From contig CBFDEC010000009.1 in the NCBI GenBank assembly GCA_965603725.1, forward strand, positions 25,458 through 89,457: a stretch of DNA of 64,000 nt, given 5' to 3'. Every line of letters begins with the position of its first letter. Within the stretch, counting starts at the first letter, position 1. Of the stretch, positions 44,103-53,509 are shown one piece after another. A program made the translations under genes and the position numbers. This stretch comes from JAGGSN01 sp965603725 (GTDB taxonomy: Bacteria; Zixibacteria; MSB-5A5; UBA10806; 4484-95). Below the pieces are notes generated by a model. It saw only the letters and a list, made by a program, of their open reading frames with translations. It searched no databases and was not told where the DNA came from.

Positions 44103-44219
44103 ATTACCCCCTTCTCCCTGCTATATGAAATTTTCCAATTAAACGTTCAAAGAACATTATTTACATCCTTCAATATCACTAACATGAAAAAGAAAGAATT
44201 TCTCTGAAATTGTCAACTT

Positions 44220-44243
44220 AAAAAACCTCCTAATCGGGAGGTT
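44220..44243 (-). terminator. Rho-independent terminator
   Basis: On the reverse strand AACCTCC, a 6-nt loop, GGAGGTT and TTTT form a compact terminator. It lies downstream of the glycosyltransferase-phosphorylase operon and upstream of the methyltransferase. Confidence 0.65.
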
Positions 44244-44255
44244 CAAATTCATGGC

Positions 44256-44282
44256 GGCCCCGACCTCACTCTCAGCAAACTT
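44256..44282 (-). repeat. dispersed repeat R, partial copy upstream of methyltransferase
   Basis: GGCCCCGACCTCACTCTCAG and CAAACTT match the core of repeat R. It is 154 bp upstream of the methyltransferase start. Confidence 0.75.
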
Positions 44283-44349
44283 CGGGCAGTCTCTTTGAGT
44301 CTGAGTGTTTGTCATAATGTGAATTGTAGATATAAAATATCTCCATGCT

Positions 44350-44466
44350 ATCAACAAAGAAGGTAGTCGCGGACTGCCTTTTTTATCCAGAGATTACCGC
44401 AGCCATCCCATTTGTATTGACATACTCCCGGAGCGGCCTTCTCATATTATTGTATTGTTGACGCGG
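44350..44466 (-). repeat. dispersed repeat R, 5' two thirds
   Basis: Matches 43276-43395: ATCAACAAAGAAGGTAGTCG, a GGTAGTC/GACTGCC stem with six Ts, the TCCAGAGATTACCGC block and GAGCGGCCTTCTCATATTAT. It ends just beyond the 3' end of the phosphorylase gene. Confidence 0.78.
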
Positions 44467-44518
44467 GGAAAACTTCGAGACCCAAATGATCTGGAAGGTC
44501 CTTAAGGCGAGCATCCAG

Positions 44519-45706
44519 TCAACCATCCTCGCATCTGCAATACTGCCATAGATAATCGATAAGGTTGCTTAGATCGCAGCTTAAGAGAATTATGTATTTA
44601 TCACCTGCGCCTGCATAGATTACCAATTTGCCATCTCGAGTAATAGCGCCAACCGGAAAAACCACTGCCGGAACGTCCACCGGATACTCCTCGTTGCCAT
44701 ATAGCTCATATGGAGCCGATGGGATATAAATCGGTCTGCTTGTACGACATATTACGTTGCCGGGTTCATTTATATCCAAAATAGCGGCACATATCGAATA
44801 TCCTCTTTCAATATTCTGCGGAATTCTATAAGCCTGGCATATATTTTCGTCGAGAAACCCTACCGCATGATAAATAAGCAGCCATCCTTTACCCGTTTTT
44901 ATTAGTTGAGCGCCTGGGCCAATTTTCTCTTTTTCATGTGGTAAATCGCCAGCCTTCAGCAGCAGATTTTGAGTCCGCCGCTCAAATACTCTATCCCAGG
45001 CTCGCCCGTATTTGGCCGGATATAATAGTTGATCTACAGCGCCCTCCAGGTGGTCTAGATAGATATTGGAGTCGAACCGAAATAGCATATATAGCTTTTG
45101 CGATACCTTCTCCGGAAAAGGCACGGCGTTGCGTGAATCAAATGATTCAACTATGCCGTGATATTTCATATCATAGATATTCCTCGTCGAATAGATGGCA
45201 ATTCGGTCAGCGTTACTGGCCGTAAATGCCGGCCGTACTTTGCCACAGCCGATTAGAAAATATCGGTCGTTGATTTTGATAATTCTTATATCCTCTATCC
45301 CGTGTGCAAAATCCTTATGGAGTTTCCCATCTCCTCGAATTACTATAGTTCCAATTCTGGAAAAGTTTACTCCGTTTGTGCTCTCCAGTGGCCACACCTC
45401 GGAAATATAATTCTCCAACCGAGTACGCTCTATTCTTAGTTTTCTATCGAAAAAGGCGCTCTTCCTATAATTCTGATGACACCTGGGCAAAAGGATGACT
45501 TTATTCTCGAACAGCTCGGCGCCACCGTTGAAGACAGCTCCCGAATGCAGCCTTTCGTTTTCGTGCCAAACGAGTCCGAGATCCTGCGGTTTAATGATGG
45601 GATTGTACTCATAGGAGTCCAGCCTGAAAACTGTCTCCCCGGTATCAAGCCCAACGATTGACCCATCCCCTAATTTTCTAATACTCTGATCCAATTCAGA
45701 TGTCAT
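44519..45706 (-). CDS. GH130-like glycoside phosphorylase/hydrolase
   Basis: A 395-residue five-bladed propeller protein without signal peptide. It shows GH130 landmarks in order: YNPIIKPQDLG, SGAVFNGGAELFENKVILLPR, AHGIEDIRIIKIND (EDPRI in most members), a central FRFDSNIYLDHLEG, KIGPGAQLIKTGKGWLLIYHAV and AVVFPVGAITRDGKLVIYAGAGDKYI. GH130 enzymes act on beta-mannosides, usually by phosphorolysis. Its ATG overlaps the stop of the glycosyltransferase gene (TAATG), so the two work in one pathway, perhaps storage or surface glycan turnover. Exact substrate cannot be read. Confidence 0.82.
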   Translation of the reverse strand: MTSELDQSIRKLGDGSIVGLDTGETVFRLDSYEYNPIIKPQDLGLVWHENERLHSGAVFNGGAELFENKVILLPRCHQNYRKSAFFDRKLRIERTRLENYISEVWPLESTNGVNFSRIGTIVIRGDGKLHKDFAHGIEDIRIIKINDRYFLIGCGKVRPAFTASNADRIAIYSTRNIYDMKYHGIVESFDSRNAVPFPEKVSQKLYMLFRFDSNIYLDHLEGAVDQLLYPAKYGRAWDRVFERRTQNLLLKAGDLPHEKEKIGPGAQLIKTGKGWLLIYHAVGFLDENICQAYRIPQNIERGYSICAAILDINEPGNVICRTSRPIYIPSAPYELYGNEEYPVDVPAVVFPVGAITRDGKLVIYAGAGDKYIILLSCDLSNLIDYLWQYCRCEDG

Positions 45707-46785
45707 TAGTCTTTCCTTTTCCGATTCTCAGTCAATTTTTCAAAAAGAGAGATAAACCTTGCGGAAATTTTGTCCGTTTCGTGATCGTCTAAAAAGGCTT
45801 TTACTCTGTTTATATCGAATCCGATATTGAAAAGCTGAGCGAGTTTGACTCCGAGATCATTAAAATCTCGATACTTAACGATTTCGTCTCCATGTAATTC
45901 TACGAAGTTGGACTCATGAAACAGAATCGGGCATCCAGAACCCAAAACCTGACACACTGAACTGGAAACCACGGCATTGTATTTTTTTGATGATTCCCTA
46001 TGGATAAGCAAGACATCCGAGGCATGTAAGTAGGCATAAAGTTCGTCTAGAGGAAGTGGTTTAACCAGGAGTTCTACGAAATCATATGACTTTTGAGCGG
46101 ACCTAAGCTCACCAAGATCGCTTTCGGGATTGGCTATAACCAGATACTTGAGGGCGTATTCTTGAGCTACTTTCTTCAATGTGGGGAGCACAGCCAACAC
46201 GTCATTTGATCTAAACCCGAAAGAAAACACGATCTTCACATCTTGAGGCAGACCCAGCCTATTTCGAGCTTCATGCTTGTCTCCAGGCTTTAGCGGGTGG
46301 TACGGATAAGAAATCATATGAATTATTTCAGCCGGAAAGGATCTGACCAGGTAATCTTTATACCTTTGATCGAAACAAACAATGGCGTCCCAATCAAATT
46401 TGTAATAAAGAGGATCGTCAGGAGCCTTGCCCTCGTGGACAACTTGAACAGTGACTGCTTTTTTCTTGATTTTAGGAAAGACCTCAAGTAATTTATCGGC
46501 AGGTAATCTCTCAACGTTCTGTGCAACAAAGACTTCATACTCTTCGTTCAAAAGCGGAGAGGGATCAAAGGAGGCAGCTCTGGTGAATGGTATAACTTCA
46601 TTGACACGAAAATGCCTGATGACAAAATCTTCGTCCTTTTGAAGAGTAGGCCTGGCATCAGGATGTTTCTCAGCAGAAAACACCTTGAGATGGTGACCGT
46701 TCTCAATCCAGCTCCTTCCCACCAATTCTGCATGGATCGAGGGGCCATTGGCCGCATTCCAGAGACACATCATTCCGATCTTCAT
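45706..46785 (-). CDS. GT4-like glycosyltransferase
   Basis: A 359-residue GT-B fold transferase. The N-terminal half begins MKIGMMCLWNAANGPSIHAE with the donor-site Gly region, and the C-terminal half contains FSFGFRSNDVLAVL, LVKPLPLDELYAYLHASDVLLIHRESSKKYNAV and VCQVLGSGCPILF, typical of family 4 retaining enzymes. It has no membrane helix. Coupling to the GH130-like gene suggests mannose-containing glycan metabolism. From 46786 to about 47250 there is an AT-rich gap with no gene apart from the 41-bp repeat. Confidence 0.82.
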   Translation of the reverse strand: MKIGMMCLWNAANGPSIHAELVGRSWIENGHHLKVFSAEKHPDARPTLQKDEDFVIRHFRVNEVIPFTRAASFDPSPLLNEEYEVFVAQNVERLPADKLLEVFPKIKKKAVTVQVVHEGKAPDDPLYYKFDWDAIVCFDQRYKDYLVRSFPAEIIHMISYPYHPLKPGDKHEARNRLGLPQDVKIVFSFGFRSNDVLAVLPTLKKVAQEYALKYLVIANPESDLGELRSAQKSYDFVELLVKPLPLDELYAYLHASDVLLIHRESSKKYNAVVSSSVCQVLGSGCPILFHESNFVELHGDEIVKYRDFNDLGVKLAQLFNIGFDINRVKAFLDDHETDKISARFISLFEKLTENRKRKD

Positions 46786-47007
46786 CTTAACTCCTGCAAT
46801 ATTTCCCCGGGGACACTGTTAACCCCCTGGAGCTACTACCTCGAGAGATTAAGAGTTCGGCTTTGATTTCGCAAGCATTTTTTGTAAATGGCGGGTGAAA
46901 GATGTGCTACTCTCTGAGATCCAACAACCCTGGACTCGAGCTAATTCAAGATAAATTCATATAGGAATATAACCTCCTTTTCAGGTATAAGGTTATTTAT
47001 TCAAAGT

Positions 47008-47048
47008 AGATAAATGCCTTACTCGAAAAAATTGCTTTTTTGAAAGCC
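47008..47048 (+). repeat. 41-bp direct repeat, left copy
   Basis: AGATAAATGCCTTACTCGAA followed by AAAATTGCTTTTTTGAAAGCC recurs at 51899-51939 with three differences. The two copies enclose exactly the five-gene envelope block. Confidence 0.88.
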
Positions 47049-47250
47049 AGTTTTAGTTGGGTGCGACTCGGCTGGCAACCCGGGCGACACAGTATTAATG
47101 ATAATATTTTAATATTAAAATCCTTCGAATTATAATTCAATTCTAATATCCACAAAAATTAATATTTAAATTAAATCGTCTCTGGGAATTTTTATATTAT
47201 ATGAACATGGAAAGAAACAGGGATAAAAAGTATAAGGAGTTAAAAAAAGA

Positions 47251-47279
47251 TTGACATATATATAAATTATAAATATTAT
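47251..47279 (+). promoter_or_regulatory. strong promoter of the five-gene envelope block
   Basis: TTGACA (47251-47256), a 17-nt spacer and TATTAT (47274-47279). Transcription would start near 47286, about 34 nt before the first start codon. Confidence 0.7.
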
Positions 47280-47319
47280 CTGCCAACAATGTCAATTTAA
47301 TTACTTTTTGGAGGTGGAA

Positions 47320-48399
47320 ATGTTTTACAAATGGTTTTTAGCTTTTTTAATTTTAATTGGATTTACGGGAATTATTGCGGCCCAGGAAAGAGTGATTGTC
47401 TTTGATTTTGATAATGTAGGTGTGGATGAACAAACGGTTATTGCCGCCAGTCAAATATTTAGAAATGAACTTAACGCGACTGGCAAATTCGTTGTTATTT
47501 CTAAAAGAGATGTAGAAACCAAATTAGCTGAGAAAGGTATAATTGATTTTTCATGTTTTGATATTGGCTGTGCCACTGAATACGGATATTCTGTTGGAGC
47601 GGAAAACGCGATTATAGGATCCTTAACTAAACTTGGCGAGAAAATAACTGCCGATGCTAGTCTTATAAGCGTTTATGAAAAACAAATAACATTTACTGAT
47701 CGATTTTCGGCAATCTCCTTAGATGATCTTGATGTTACACTTCGTAAACTTGCAAAAGCCGTGGCCAATCGAGAAAAGATTGAATCTGAAATAGACCGTT
47801 TCGCTATCACGGAGGAGGAAACCAAGGAACCGCGCCGCAAGAAATCTTATATTACTTCCGGAGCATCTTTTGGGTTTGGCTTCCCCCTGGGAGACTCTTA
47901 TGCAAATATAGACAATATAAAAACTCTTTCTTGGGTAATGCGCTACGAGGCAGGACCGTATATAATTGATAATTCCGTGGGTATTAGCTGGGGCAGCAGC
48001 AAACCAGATACTTCATGGGGATTCCAGTACGATAAGCAAACAGTATCAATTATTCCCTGGGATATTGGCTTGCGTTATGTGTTTAGCAGAGAAGGCGATT
48101 TCACACCTTTTATCGGAGGTGGTCTCGGATTTCACTTTGTCGCTTCACAGGATCTTGAGGGGGAAGCTTTTATTGATAGCGACCAGGCGATAGCGCTTCA
48201 TTTTGCTGGGGGTATTTACGGTTTCCAGTCATATGATTTTCGAATGACTTTAGAAGGTAAATACACGGTTGTTTTCACCGAAGCTTTCGGAGCGGATTCC
48301 GGAAGTTCATCTCATCAGATTGGCATCTCGCTTGGCATATCAAAAAGATTAGAGAAAGGAGAAAAACGAGGCTGTATGAGTGGAGGTTGTCTATTCTAA
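47320..48399 (+). CDS. envelope protein: CsgG/TolB-N-like domain plus beta-barrel
   Basis: Starts at ATG 47320 with GGAGGTG just upstream; a TTG at 47308 lies before that SD. The 359-residue product has a signal peptide (FLAFLILIGFTGIIAAQ). Residues about 25-150 form an alpha/beta domain (VIVFDFDNVGVDEQT, VVISKRDVETKL, CFDIGCATEYGYSVGAENAIIGSL) like the N-domains of CsgG, TolB and LpoB that bind envelope partners. After a charged linker (EEETKEPRRKKS), residues 175-345 alternate as amphipathic strands of an outer-membrane barrel (FIGGGLGFHF, HQIGISLGIS). It ends in an odd Gly/Cys tail (GCMSGGCLF). It is the first gene of the block and has a paralogue directly downstream. Confidence 0.82.
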   Translation: MFYKWFLAFLILIGFTGIIAAQERVIVFDFDNVGVDEQTVIAASQIFRNELNATGKFVVISKRDVETKLAEKGIIDFSCFDIGCATEYGYSVGAENAIIGSLTKLGEKITADASLISVYEKQITFTDRFSAISLDDLDVTLRKLAKAVANREKIESEIDRFAITEEETKEPRRKKSYITSGASFGFGFPLGDSYANIDNIKTLSWVMRYEAGPYIIDNSVGISWGSSKPDTSWGFQYDKQTVSIIPWDIGLRYVFSREGDFTPFIGGGLGFHFVASQDLEGEAFIDSDQAIALHFAGGIYGFQSYDFRMTLEGKYTVVFTEAFGADSGSSSHQIGISLGISKRLEKGEKRGCMSGGCLF

Positions 48400-48477
48400 T
48401 CAGGCATATGATTAGTTTACTAAAGCCTGCTATTTTGCATTTATAAGTATTTATTTTAGCCCTTTCAGGGAGGATAA

Positions 48478-49612
48478 ATGTATAATAAAATCTGCCTAAT
48501 CTTTGTATTTTTGGTAGTGCTGACCGCCATTATTAATGCGCAGGAAAGTGCAATAGTATTTGAGTTTGATGCCATTGGTATTGACGAACAAACTAATGCG
48601 GCGGCTATTCAAATACTCAGAAACGAGCTTGGGGCAACAGGCAAATTTTTGGCTATTCCTAAAAGGGAAATTGAAGCTAAATTGACAGAGCAAAACATCA
48701 CCGATTTTTCATGCCATGAGATCGATTGTGCCATAAGCTATGGGTTTACAGTTGGCGCTGAAAAAGTAGTCTTAGGATCACTTACAAAACCTGGGGAAGG
48801 TTATACTGTTGAGGTGCGCTTAGTAGATGTTACTAAAAAAGAAGTGGTTTTCACTGACCGTTTTTCAGCAACCTCTCTTGATGATCTCCGTTTAACACTG
48901 AGTAAGCTGGCAAAGGCTCTGGCAGCTCAAGAAAAGATTGAATCCGAAATAACCCGTTACGCAGTTACTGAGGAGGAAATAAAAGAACCGCGTAGAAAAA
49001 AAGCTTATATTACCGCCGAATTATCGCTCGGAGGCAGTTTTCCTACAGGCGATTCCTATTCCGATGCCGGGTTTTTATTCGCTATGGGAATTCCAATTCG
49101 TATAGAAGCCGGTCATTATGTTTTCGATAATACTCTAGGATTTAGCATTGCTCCTATTGATCCAGATACAGGATATGTATATACATTCTATGGAGATTCA
49201 ATATATGGAAAAATTGAAGAGAAAATGCTAACTGTTTATACCTGGGATATGGGGTTACGATATGTTTTTAAACGCGAATCTAATTTTTCGCCCTTTATCG
49301 GTGCGGGACTTGGAATTCATTTCATCCTGGAGCAGAAGATTCAGGATGAGGATAATTACAGCAGTTATGAAGAAAAATCCATATATCCGAAGTGACCGGG
49401 CCATGGCTCTTCACCTTGCCGCAGGAGTATATGCTTTCCAATCGCATAACGTTCATGTATCATTCGAGTTGAAATATGCAATTGCTTTTACCAAAGCTTT
49501 CCTGGAATCTGAGGGCTATTCTCATCAAATTGGATTAACAGTCTCAATAACGACTAAACTTAAAAAGAAAAAATCATTTGGCGGTTGTGGATTAGGAGGA
49601 GGTTGTTTATAG
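48478..49612 (+). pseudogene. paralogue of the preceding envelope protein, frameshifted near the 3' end
   Basis: SD GGGAGGATAA precedes ATG 48478. The signal peptide, the CsgG/TolB-N-like domain (CHEIDCAISYGFTVGAEKVVLGSL) and most of the barrel match the first paralogue. The frame then stops at TGA 49393-49395, while the expected last strands (RSDRAMALHLAAGVYAF to KKKSFGGCGLGGGCL) continue in another frame to 49612. The shift lies in or near a run of five As at about 49374-49378. Possible causes are a real mutation, a slippery-run programmed shift or an assembly error. The shared Gly/Cys tail shows the second part is authentic. Confidence 0.82.
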
Positions 49613-49694
49613 CAGGTTTTTACCTTACTCCTGAGAACGCCAGTATTTCCTGAAATCATATTTAGCTCATCAGTTGATTTTAAAATTAATTGAA

Positions 49695-50150
49695 ATGATA
49701 AAAGGCTATTTGATAATCTTTGGCATGGCAGTTCTGATTATTAGCGAATCATTCGCTGATTCTGATCAGATTACTCGTGATTTTGATTTAGTTCTCCAAA
49801 ATTATAGTAAGAATCGAACCTCTGCCATAGTTGATAGCTGTCAATCAGATGACGGCATATCTGAATTGAAATTCTTTGCCACAGGCATGATTAAGCTTTA
49901 TCAGACTGCCATTTCATCGCAGGATGTTCCTGCCTGTAATTTCACACCCTCATGTTCAAGGTTTGCTTTGGATGCTATTAATCAAGGCGGTTTTATGAAA
50001 GGTGCACTTCTGGGCGCCGACCGTTTGCTGCGCTGCCACTGGTTTTCAGCTAAGCTTTATCATGATTTTTATGGATTTACAACTGATAATGATACTTATA
50101 AGTTATATGACCCTGCTGAGAGATATCTGCATTTTGAAAAGAGTAAATAA
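49695..50150 (+). CDS. yidD: YidD-family membrane protein insertion efficiency factor with signal peptide
   Basis: The C-terminal 85 residues match YidD: MIKLYQTAISSQ, CNFTPSCSRFALDAINQGG, KGALLGADRLLRCHW. Ordinary YidD proteins are about 70-90 residues and cytoplasmic-membrane associated. This one has a 20-residue signal segment (GYLIIFGMAVLIISESFA) and a further 45-residue domain before the YidD core, so it is likely exported. The first ATG in frame (49695) is used; no SD is visible. It sits between barrel genes and TPR membrane proteins, far from oxaA/rnpA, its usual partners, so its role here is probably envelope-related. Confidence 0.85.
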   Translation: MIKGYLIIFGMAVLIISESFADSDQITRDFDLVLQNYSKNRTSAIVDSCQSDDGISELKFFATGMIKLYQTAISSQDVPACNFTPSCSRFALDAINQGGFMKGALLGADRLLRCHWFSAKLYHDFYGFTTDNDTYKLYDPAERYLHFEKSK

Positions 50151-51045
50151 ATTCGTAATTCCCCTTTTTTTAATTTGGACAGCATTGTGCTTTGCTGATA
50201 ATGATAATATTGAAACCCCCAGCCTATTTGATTATTATAGTCCGGAAAACATACTGAAATTCGCTAATTATCTTTACGGAAACGGCGATTATATTAGGGC
50301 GGCTGGAGAATATCAGCGATATCTATTCTTAACGCCAAAATCTGCTGGTTCTGATTCCATATATTACAGGATAATAAAATCATATTTCTTTAGTGCAGAT
50401 TACAAGCGCTGCAAACAACTTCTTGATAAATTCAGTGAAAGATATCCTTCATCTTTTAGAAAAACGGAAATTGATCTTTATAGATCAATTGTAAAGTTTA
50501 GACAGGGATATTATAAAGAATCACTTAATCTGGTTCAGAGCTATTCGGGTCTTAATATCGAACTTAAAAACATAGTAACAGCCAGAAACTATCTTCAATT
50601 TGGCGATTTTAAAAAGGCCAAAGAGTGTTCATGTCCTCCAACAGAGCCATATCCATCATCTAAAGGTGTAGCAGTGGTTAACGAATATAGCAAAGTGTTA
50701 ATGCAGTTATGTAAAAAAATAACCTGGGCTGATTCATTAACTTTTAAAAGCAAGTTTCAAGCAGGGCTTTATTCTTCTATTATCCCAGGAGCAGGCAAAA
50801 TCTATTGTAATCGTTCGGCAGATGGTTTCTACTCTTTTTTAATAGTCGGTTTAACAGCCTGGCAGGCATATGATGGTTTTAAAGATAAAGGCCTAAAGTC
50901 CTCAAAGGGATGGATATTCGGAACGCTTGGTACAGGATTTTACCTTGGTAATATTTATGGTTCGATTATCGCCGCTGAATTATATAACAAAAGGATTCAT
51001 GATGATTTTTTGCAGGGGCTGCAAATGGAGATTATACTGCCTTAA
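50107..51045 (+). CDS. TPR-like protein with C-terminal membrane domain (first of a pair)
   Basis: The start is ATG 50107, or TTG 50134, overlapping the yidD gene by 17-44 bp. After a signal segment (FVIPLFLIWTALCFAD) come tetratricopeptide-like helices (YLYGNGDYIRAAGEYQRYL, FSADYKRCKQLLDKF), then from about residue 215 a membrane region beginning QAGLYSSIIPGAGKIYCN with two further hydrophobic helices (FYSFLIVGLTAWQAY, GTLGTGFYLGNIYGSIIA). The 'S..PG.G..Y' motif is common in small FCB envelope proteins. Function is not recognised; the next gene is a diverged paralogue, so the two may form a complex with YidD and the barrels. Confidence 0.75.
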   Translation: MTLLRDICILKRVNKFVIPLFLIWTALCFADNDNIETPSLFDYYSPENILKFANYLYGNGDYIRAAGEYQRYLFLTPKSAGSDSIYYRIIKSYFFSADYKRCKQLLDKFSERYPSSFRKTEIDLYRSIVKFRQGYYKESLNLVQSYSGLNIELKNIVTARNYLQFGDFKKAKECSCPPTEPYPSSKGVAVVNEYSKVLMQLCKKITWADSLTFKSKFQAGLYSSIIPGAGKIYCNRSADGFYSFLIVGLTAWQAYDGFKDKGLKSSKGWIFGTLGTGFYLGNIYGSIIAAELYNKRIHDDFLQGLQMEIILP

Positions 51046-51904
51046 GATTATTCTATTAGTTTTGATATTCCAAACGTCTATCATGGCTGAAGATCCTTTG
51101 CTGGAATTAGCCGATTCACTAATGTTGGCAAGGTTTTATAGTGATGCCATTACTGAATATTATAGATACTCGTTTTTCAATTCCCACAGCAGCTGCCTTG
51201 ATGGTATTTATTCGAAAGTTGGATTTTGTTTTGCCAATCAGATGAAGTGGGATGATGCCATTGAGGCTATAGACAAGTCTATATTCTATGCCCAAAACGA
51301 TAGCCTGATGGAACAACGAAATGTAGATCGGTCTGTTATGTATCTTGCCTTGGGAAATATTAGTAAGGCGCAATTTTACCTGAAAGAGATTGCTTCCTCA
51401 TCGGCGTATAATAATGTCAGAGATAGAGCCAGCATACTTCTCTTTCTGTCGTTAATATTAAATCATGATTGGCAGGCAGCATACGACACTTATGAATTGG
51501 AGATAAAAAACCGGCACATTGAATCCGTTTTACTGGAATCCACATTAATAAACGCCATAAATATCGACTATAAATCACCGACAATTGCTTCGTTTCTTTC
51601 AACGCTGATTCCGGGAATGGGGCAGTTTTATAACGGGAGATGGCTTGCAGGACTTAACGCCATGGCGCTAAATGGGACTTTTGGATATTTAACTATTAAC
51701 AGTCTTATCAAAGAAAGATATACATCGGGTTTCCTTGTTTTTATATTTCTATTTCAGAGATATTACAACGGCAATCGCTATCAAGCCTATTATCATGCAA
51801 TCGAACATAATGAAATGGTAAATAGCTATTATGAAAAAACAATTTTGGATTATATCCAAAGTGTTTATGATATAAACCAAACATCAGCCTTAAGAAAAAG
51901 ATAA
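50999..51904 (+). CDS. TPR-like protein with C-terminal membrane domain (second of a pair)
   Basis: Starts at ATG 50999, overlapping the preceding gene by 47 bp. The signal segment is CLKIILLVLIFQTSIMAED. TPR-like helices follow (FYSDAITEYYRYSFFN, MKWDDAIEAIDKSIFY, LALGNISKAQFYLKEI), then STLIPGMGQFYNGRWLAG and hydrophobic helices (TSGFLVFIFLFQRYY). The gene order and domain plan repeat those of the preceding gene. Its stop codon lies inside the right copy of the 41-bp repeat. Confidence 0.75.
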   Translation: MMIFCRGCKWRLYCLKIILLVLIFQTSIMAEDPLLELADSLMLARFYSDAITEYYRYSFFNSHSSCLDGIYSKVGFCFANQMKWDDAIEAIDKSIFYAQNDSLMEQRNVDRSVMYLALGNISKAQFYLKEIASSSAYNNVRDRASILLFLSLILNHDWQAAYDTYELEIKNRHIESVLLESTLINAINIDYKSPTIASFLSTLIPGMGQFYNGRWLAGLNAMALNGTFGYLTINSLIKERYTSGFLVFIFLFQRYYNGNRYQAYYHAIEHNEMVNSYYEKTILDYIQSVYDINQTSALRKR

Positions 51905-51939
51905 ATGCCTTACTCGAAAAAATCGTTTCTTTGAAAGCC
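51899..51939 (+). repeat. 41-bp direct repeat, right copy
   Basis: AGATAAATGCCTTACTCGAA followed by AAAATCGTTTCTTTGAAAGCC; 38 of 41 bases match the copy at 47008. It begins within the last codons of the fifth gene of the block. Confidence 0.88.
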
Positions 51940-51941
51940 GT

Positions 51942-51965
51942 AAAAAAAGGGGTCCGCTGGACCCC
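51942..51965 (-). terminator. Rho-independent terminator
   Basis: GGGGTCC, loop GCT, GGACCCC preceded by seven As, which on the reverse strand gives a stem followed by a T-run. It lies 28 bp past the stop of the reverse-strand secreted-protein remnant and may also end the forward block. Confidence 0.75.
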
Positions 51966-51993
51966 TTCCCTGTATTTTTCAAATAATAATTTC

Positions 51994-52424
51994 CTATTTC
52001 AGTAAGGCCGTTTTCTTTGTCCCGGTAAAGTCCCCCGCCTGGATTCTGTAGAAATACATACCCGAGGAGACATCATCGGCGTTCTATATTGCCTGGTGGT
52101 AGCCTGCCGTTTGATGTTTATTGACAAGCGTCTCAACCTTGCGGCCCAGGATATTGTAGATGTCGATGGTGACGTGGGAGGGGAGGGGGAGGGCGTAGCT
52201 GATTGTATTAGTTGCGTTGAAGGGGTTGGGGTAGTTTATGAATAGCTTTATCTTCAGTGGGATTTGCAAAGTATCATCAAAAATACCTACAGGTATATCC
52301 CAACCACAGCCACCTGGACCACCATAAGCCCCCATGTCATTACGAATCTCTCCTGATGAAGGAGGAAAACACTCATCGTTATAAATGAAGTCAGGATTTC
52401 CTGAATCAATGCATGGATGTATTA
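51994..52424 (-). pseudogene. 3' remnant of a secreted beta-helix protein with sorting domain
   Basis: The frame starts abruptly at the IS3 junction with PCIDSGNPDF and RNDMGAYGGPG, the usual end of a parallel beta-helix protein, then has INYPNPFNATNTISYALPLP and the rest of a type A sorting domain. An in-frame TAG at 52084-52086 replaces what is probably Trp in GYHQAI.NADDVSSGMYF, and the true end is at 51994. The 5' part has been lost to the insertion. Confidence 0.85.
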
Positions 52425-52425
52425 G

Positions 52426-53066
52426 TCAAGCACAAATTGGACTTTTTGATTGTTTTTGTTTAGAGCGATTTTCTTCAGTTAACCTTCTTTGATTTGTTTG
52501 TTTTCTTTTCTTTCTTGCGTTATCCAGTTTATTTTTTCTTATATTAGCAAGTTTATCAGGATCATCAAAGTGATAATCGACAGGACGCAAGTATCTGATT
52601 CCGGCATGTAGCCGCTGATGGTTGCAGTAATCGACCCATTGTCCGATCATTGTTCTGGCATTACCAAGGTCTTGCAGTTCTTTATCAGACATTTCATCTC
52701 TTAAGCTGCGGTGAAACCTTTCGATTATGCCATTAGATTCGGGGTGGCATACTCTAATCCTTATCTGGGCCAGTTTGAATCTCTTGATCAGTTTCTTGAA
52801 CTCATTGCTGGTGAACTGGCTGTCATTATCGTTGACTATTTCATGCTTAGCCGGGGATATTTCTCCAGAGCCTTTTGCACTACCAGGGTTATATCCTCTC
52901 ATACGAGCCTACGGCAGCCTTCATTGATGTTAACAGCTCCCAGTGAACAAGGTACCGCGAATAGCCATCGATGACGCCAACAAACTTCGGCAACGCTTGC
53001 TCCCGGCTGACGGGCTTCCTCCAAAATCTTGAACTTCTCTTCGGCTGTAAATTTTCGTTTGGCCAT
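52426..53066 (-). pseudogene. IS3-family element, internally deleted and frameshifted
   Basis: ATG 53066 with GGAGGAG upstream opens orfA (MAKRKFTAEEKFKILEEARQ), which runs by deletion into the DDE part of orfB (VGVIDGYSRYLVHWELLTS). At least two further shifts separate EDITLVVQKALE and NDNDSQFTSNEFKK, after which RIRVCHPESNGIIERFHRSL supplies the final catalytic Glu. It ends near 52426. The first orfB third is missing. It truncates the beta-helix gene. Confidence 0.85.
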
Positions 53067-53509
53067 CGATCTCCTCCTTAATTCTTTTTGTTTTTTTAAT
53101 TATACCAAAAAAAGGAAATCGCTTCCTACAGATCCTACGGATAATCTTTTTTACTAGCAAAAGTCTATTTTTAACTTAGGCAAAACATCCCATATAAAGG
53201 TCTCCAAAATGATCTACCCTGAATAGTCGCATCACAATTTAAATTGGTTCCATCATTGCAAATTGTCGGCCTTTAAACCCATATTAAAGACAACGTCGGT
53301 CCATGATATCTGGGATGTATCATATCAAATATAACAATGAGCGTTGTCGCGGGAAAAAACCATCTCTTAATTCAAATGCCTTTTTGGCATGGTAGGTTCT
53401 GACTGGCTACACACTGACCGTTGCATCTAGTAAAAAGAGAGCTGGTAACATTTTGATTGCAATCACGTATAGAGTAACAAAAGATGAAAACCTAATGGCG
53501 AGGTTCTTT
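53067..53509. other. intergenic region, no gene seen
   Basis: This stretch between the IS3 remnant and the TolB-like fragment has stop codons in all frames at short spacing apart from small shadow frames. It may include the right end of the IS3 element (before about 53110). No RNA structure or repeat of the families described elsewhere was recognised. Confidence 0.4.

Noticed and set aside
48496..48693. Reverse ORF inside the second barrel gene
   Set aside because: It is a shadow of a clearly coding forward frame with signal peptide and family motifs.
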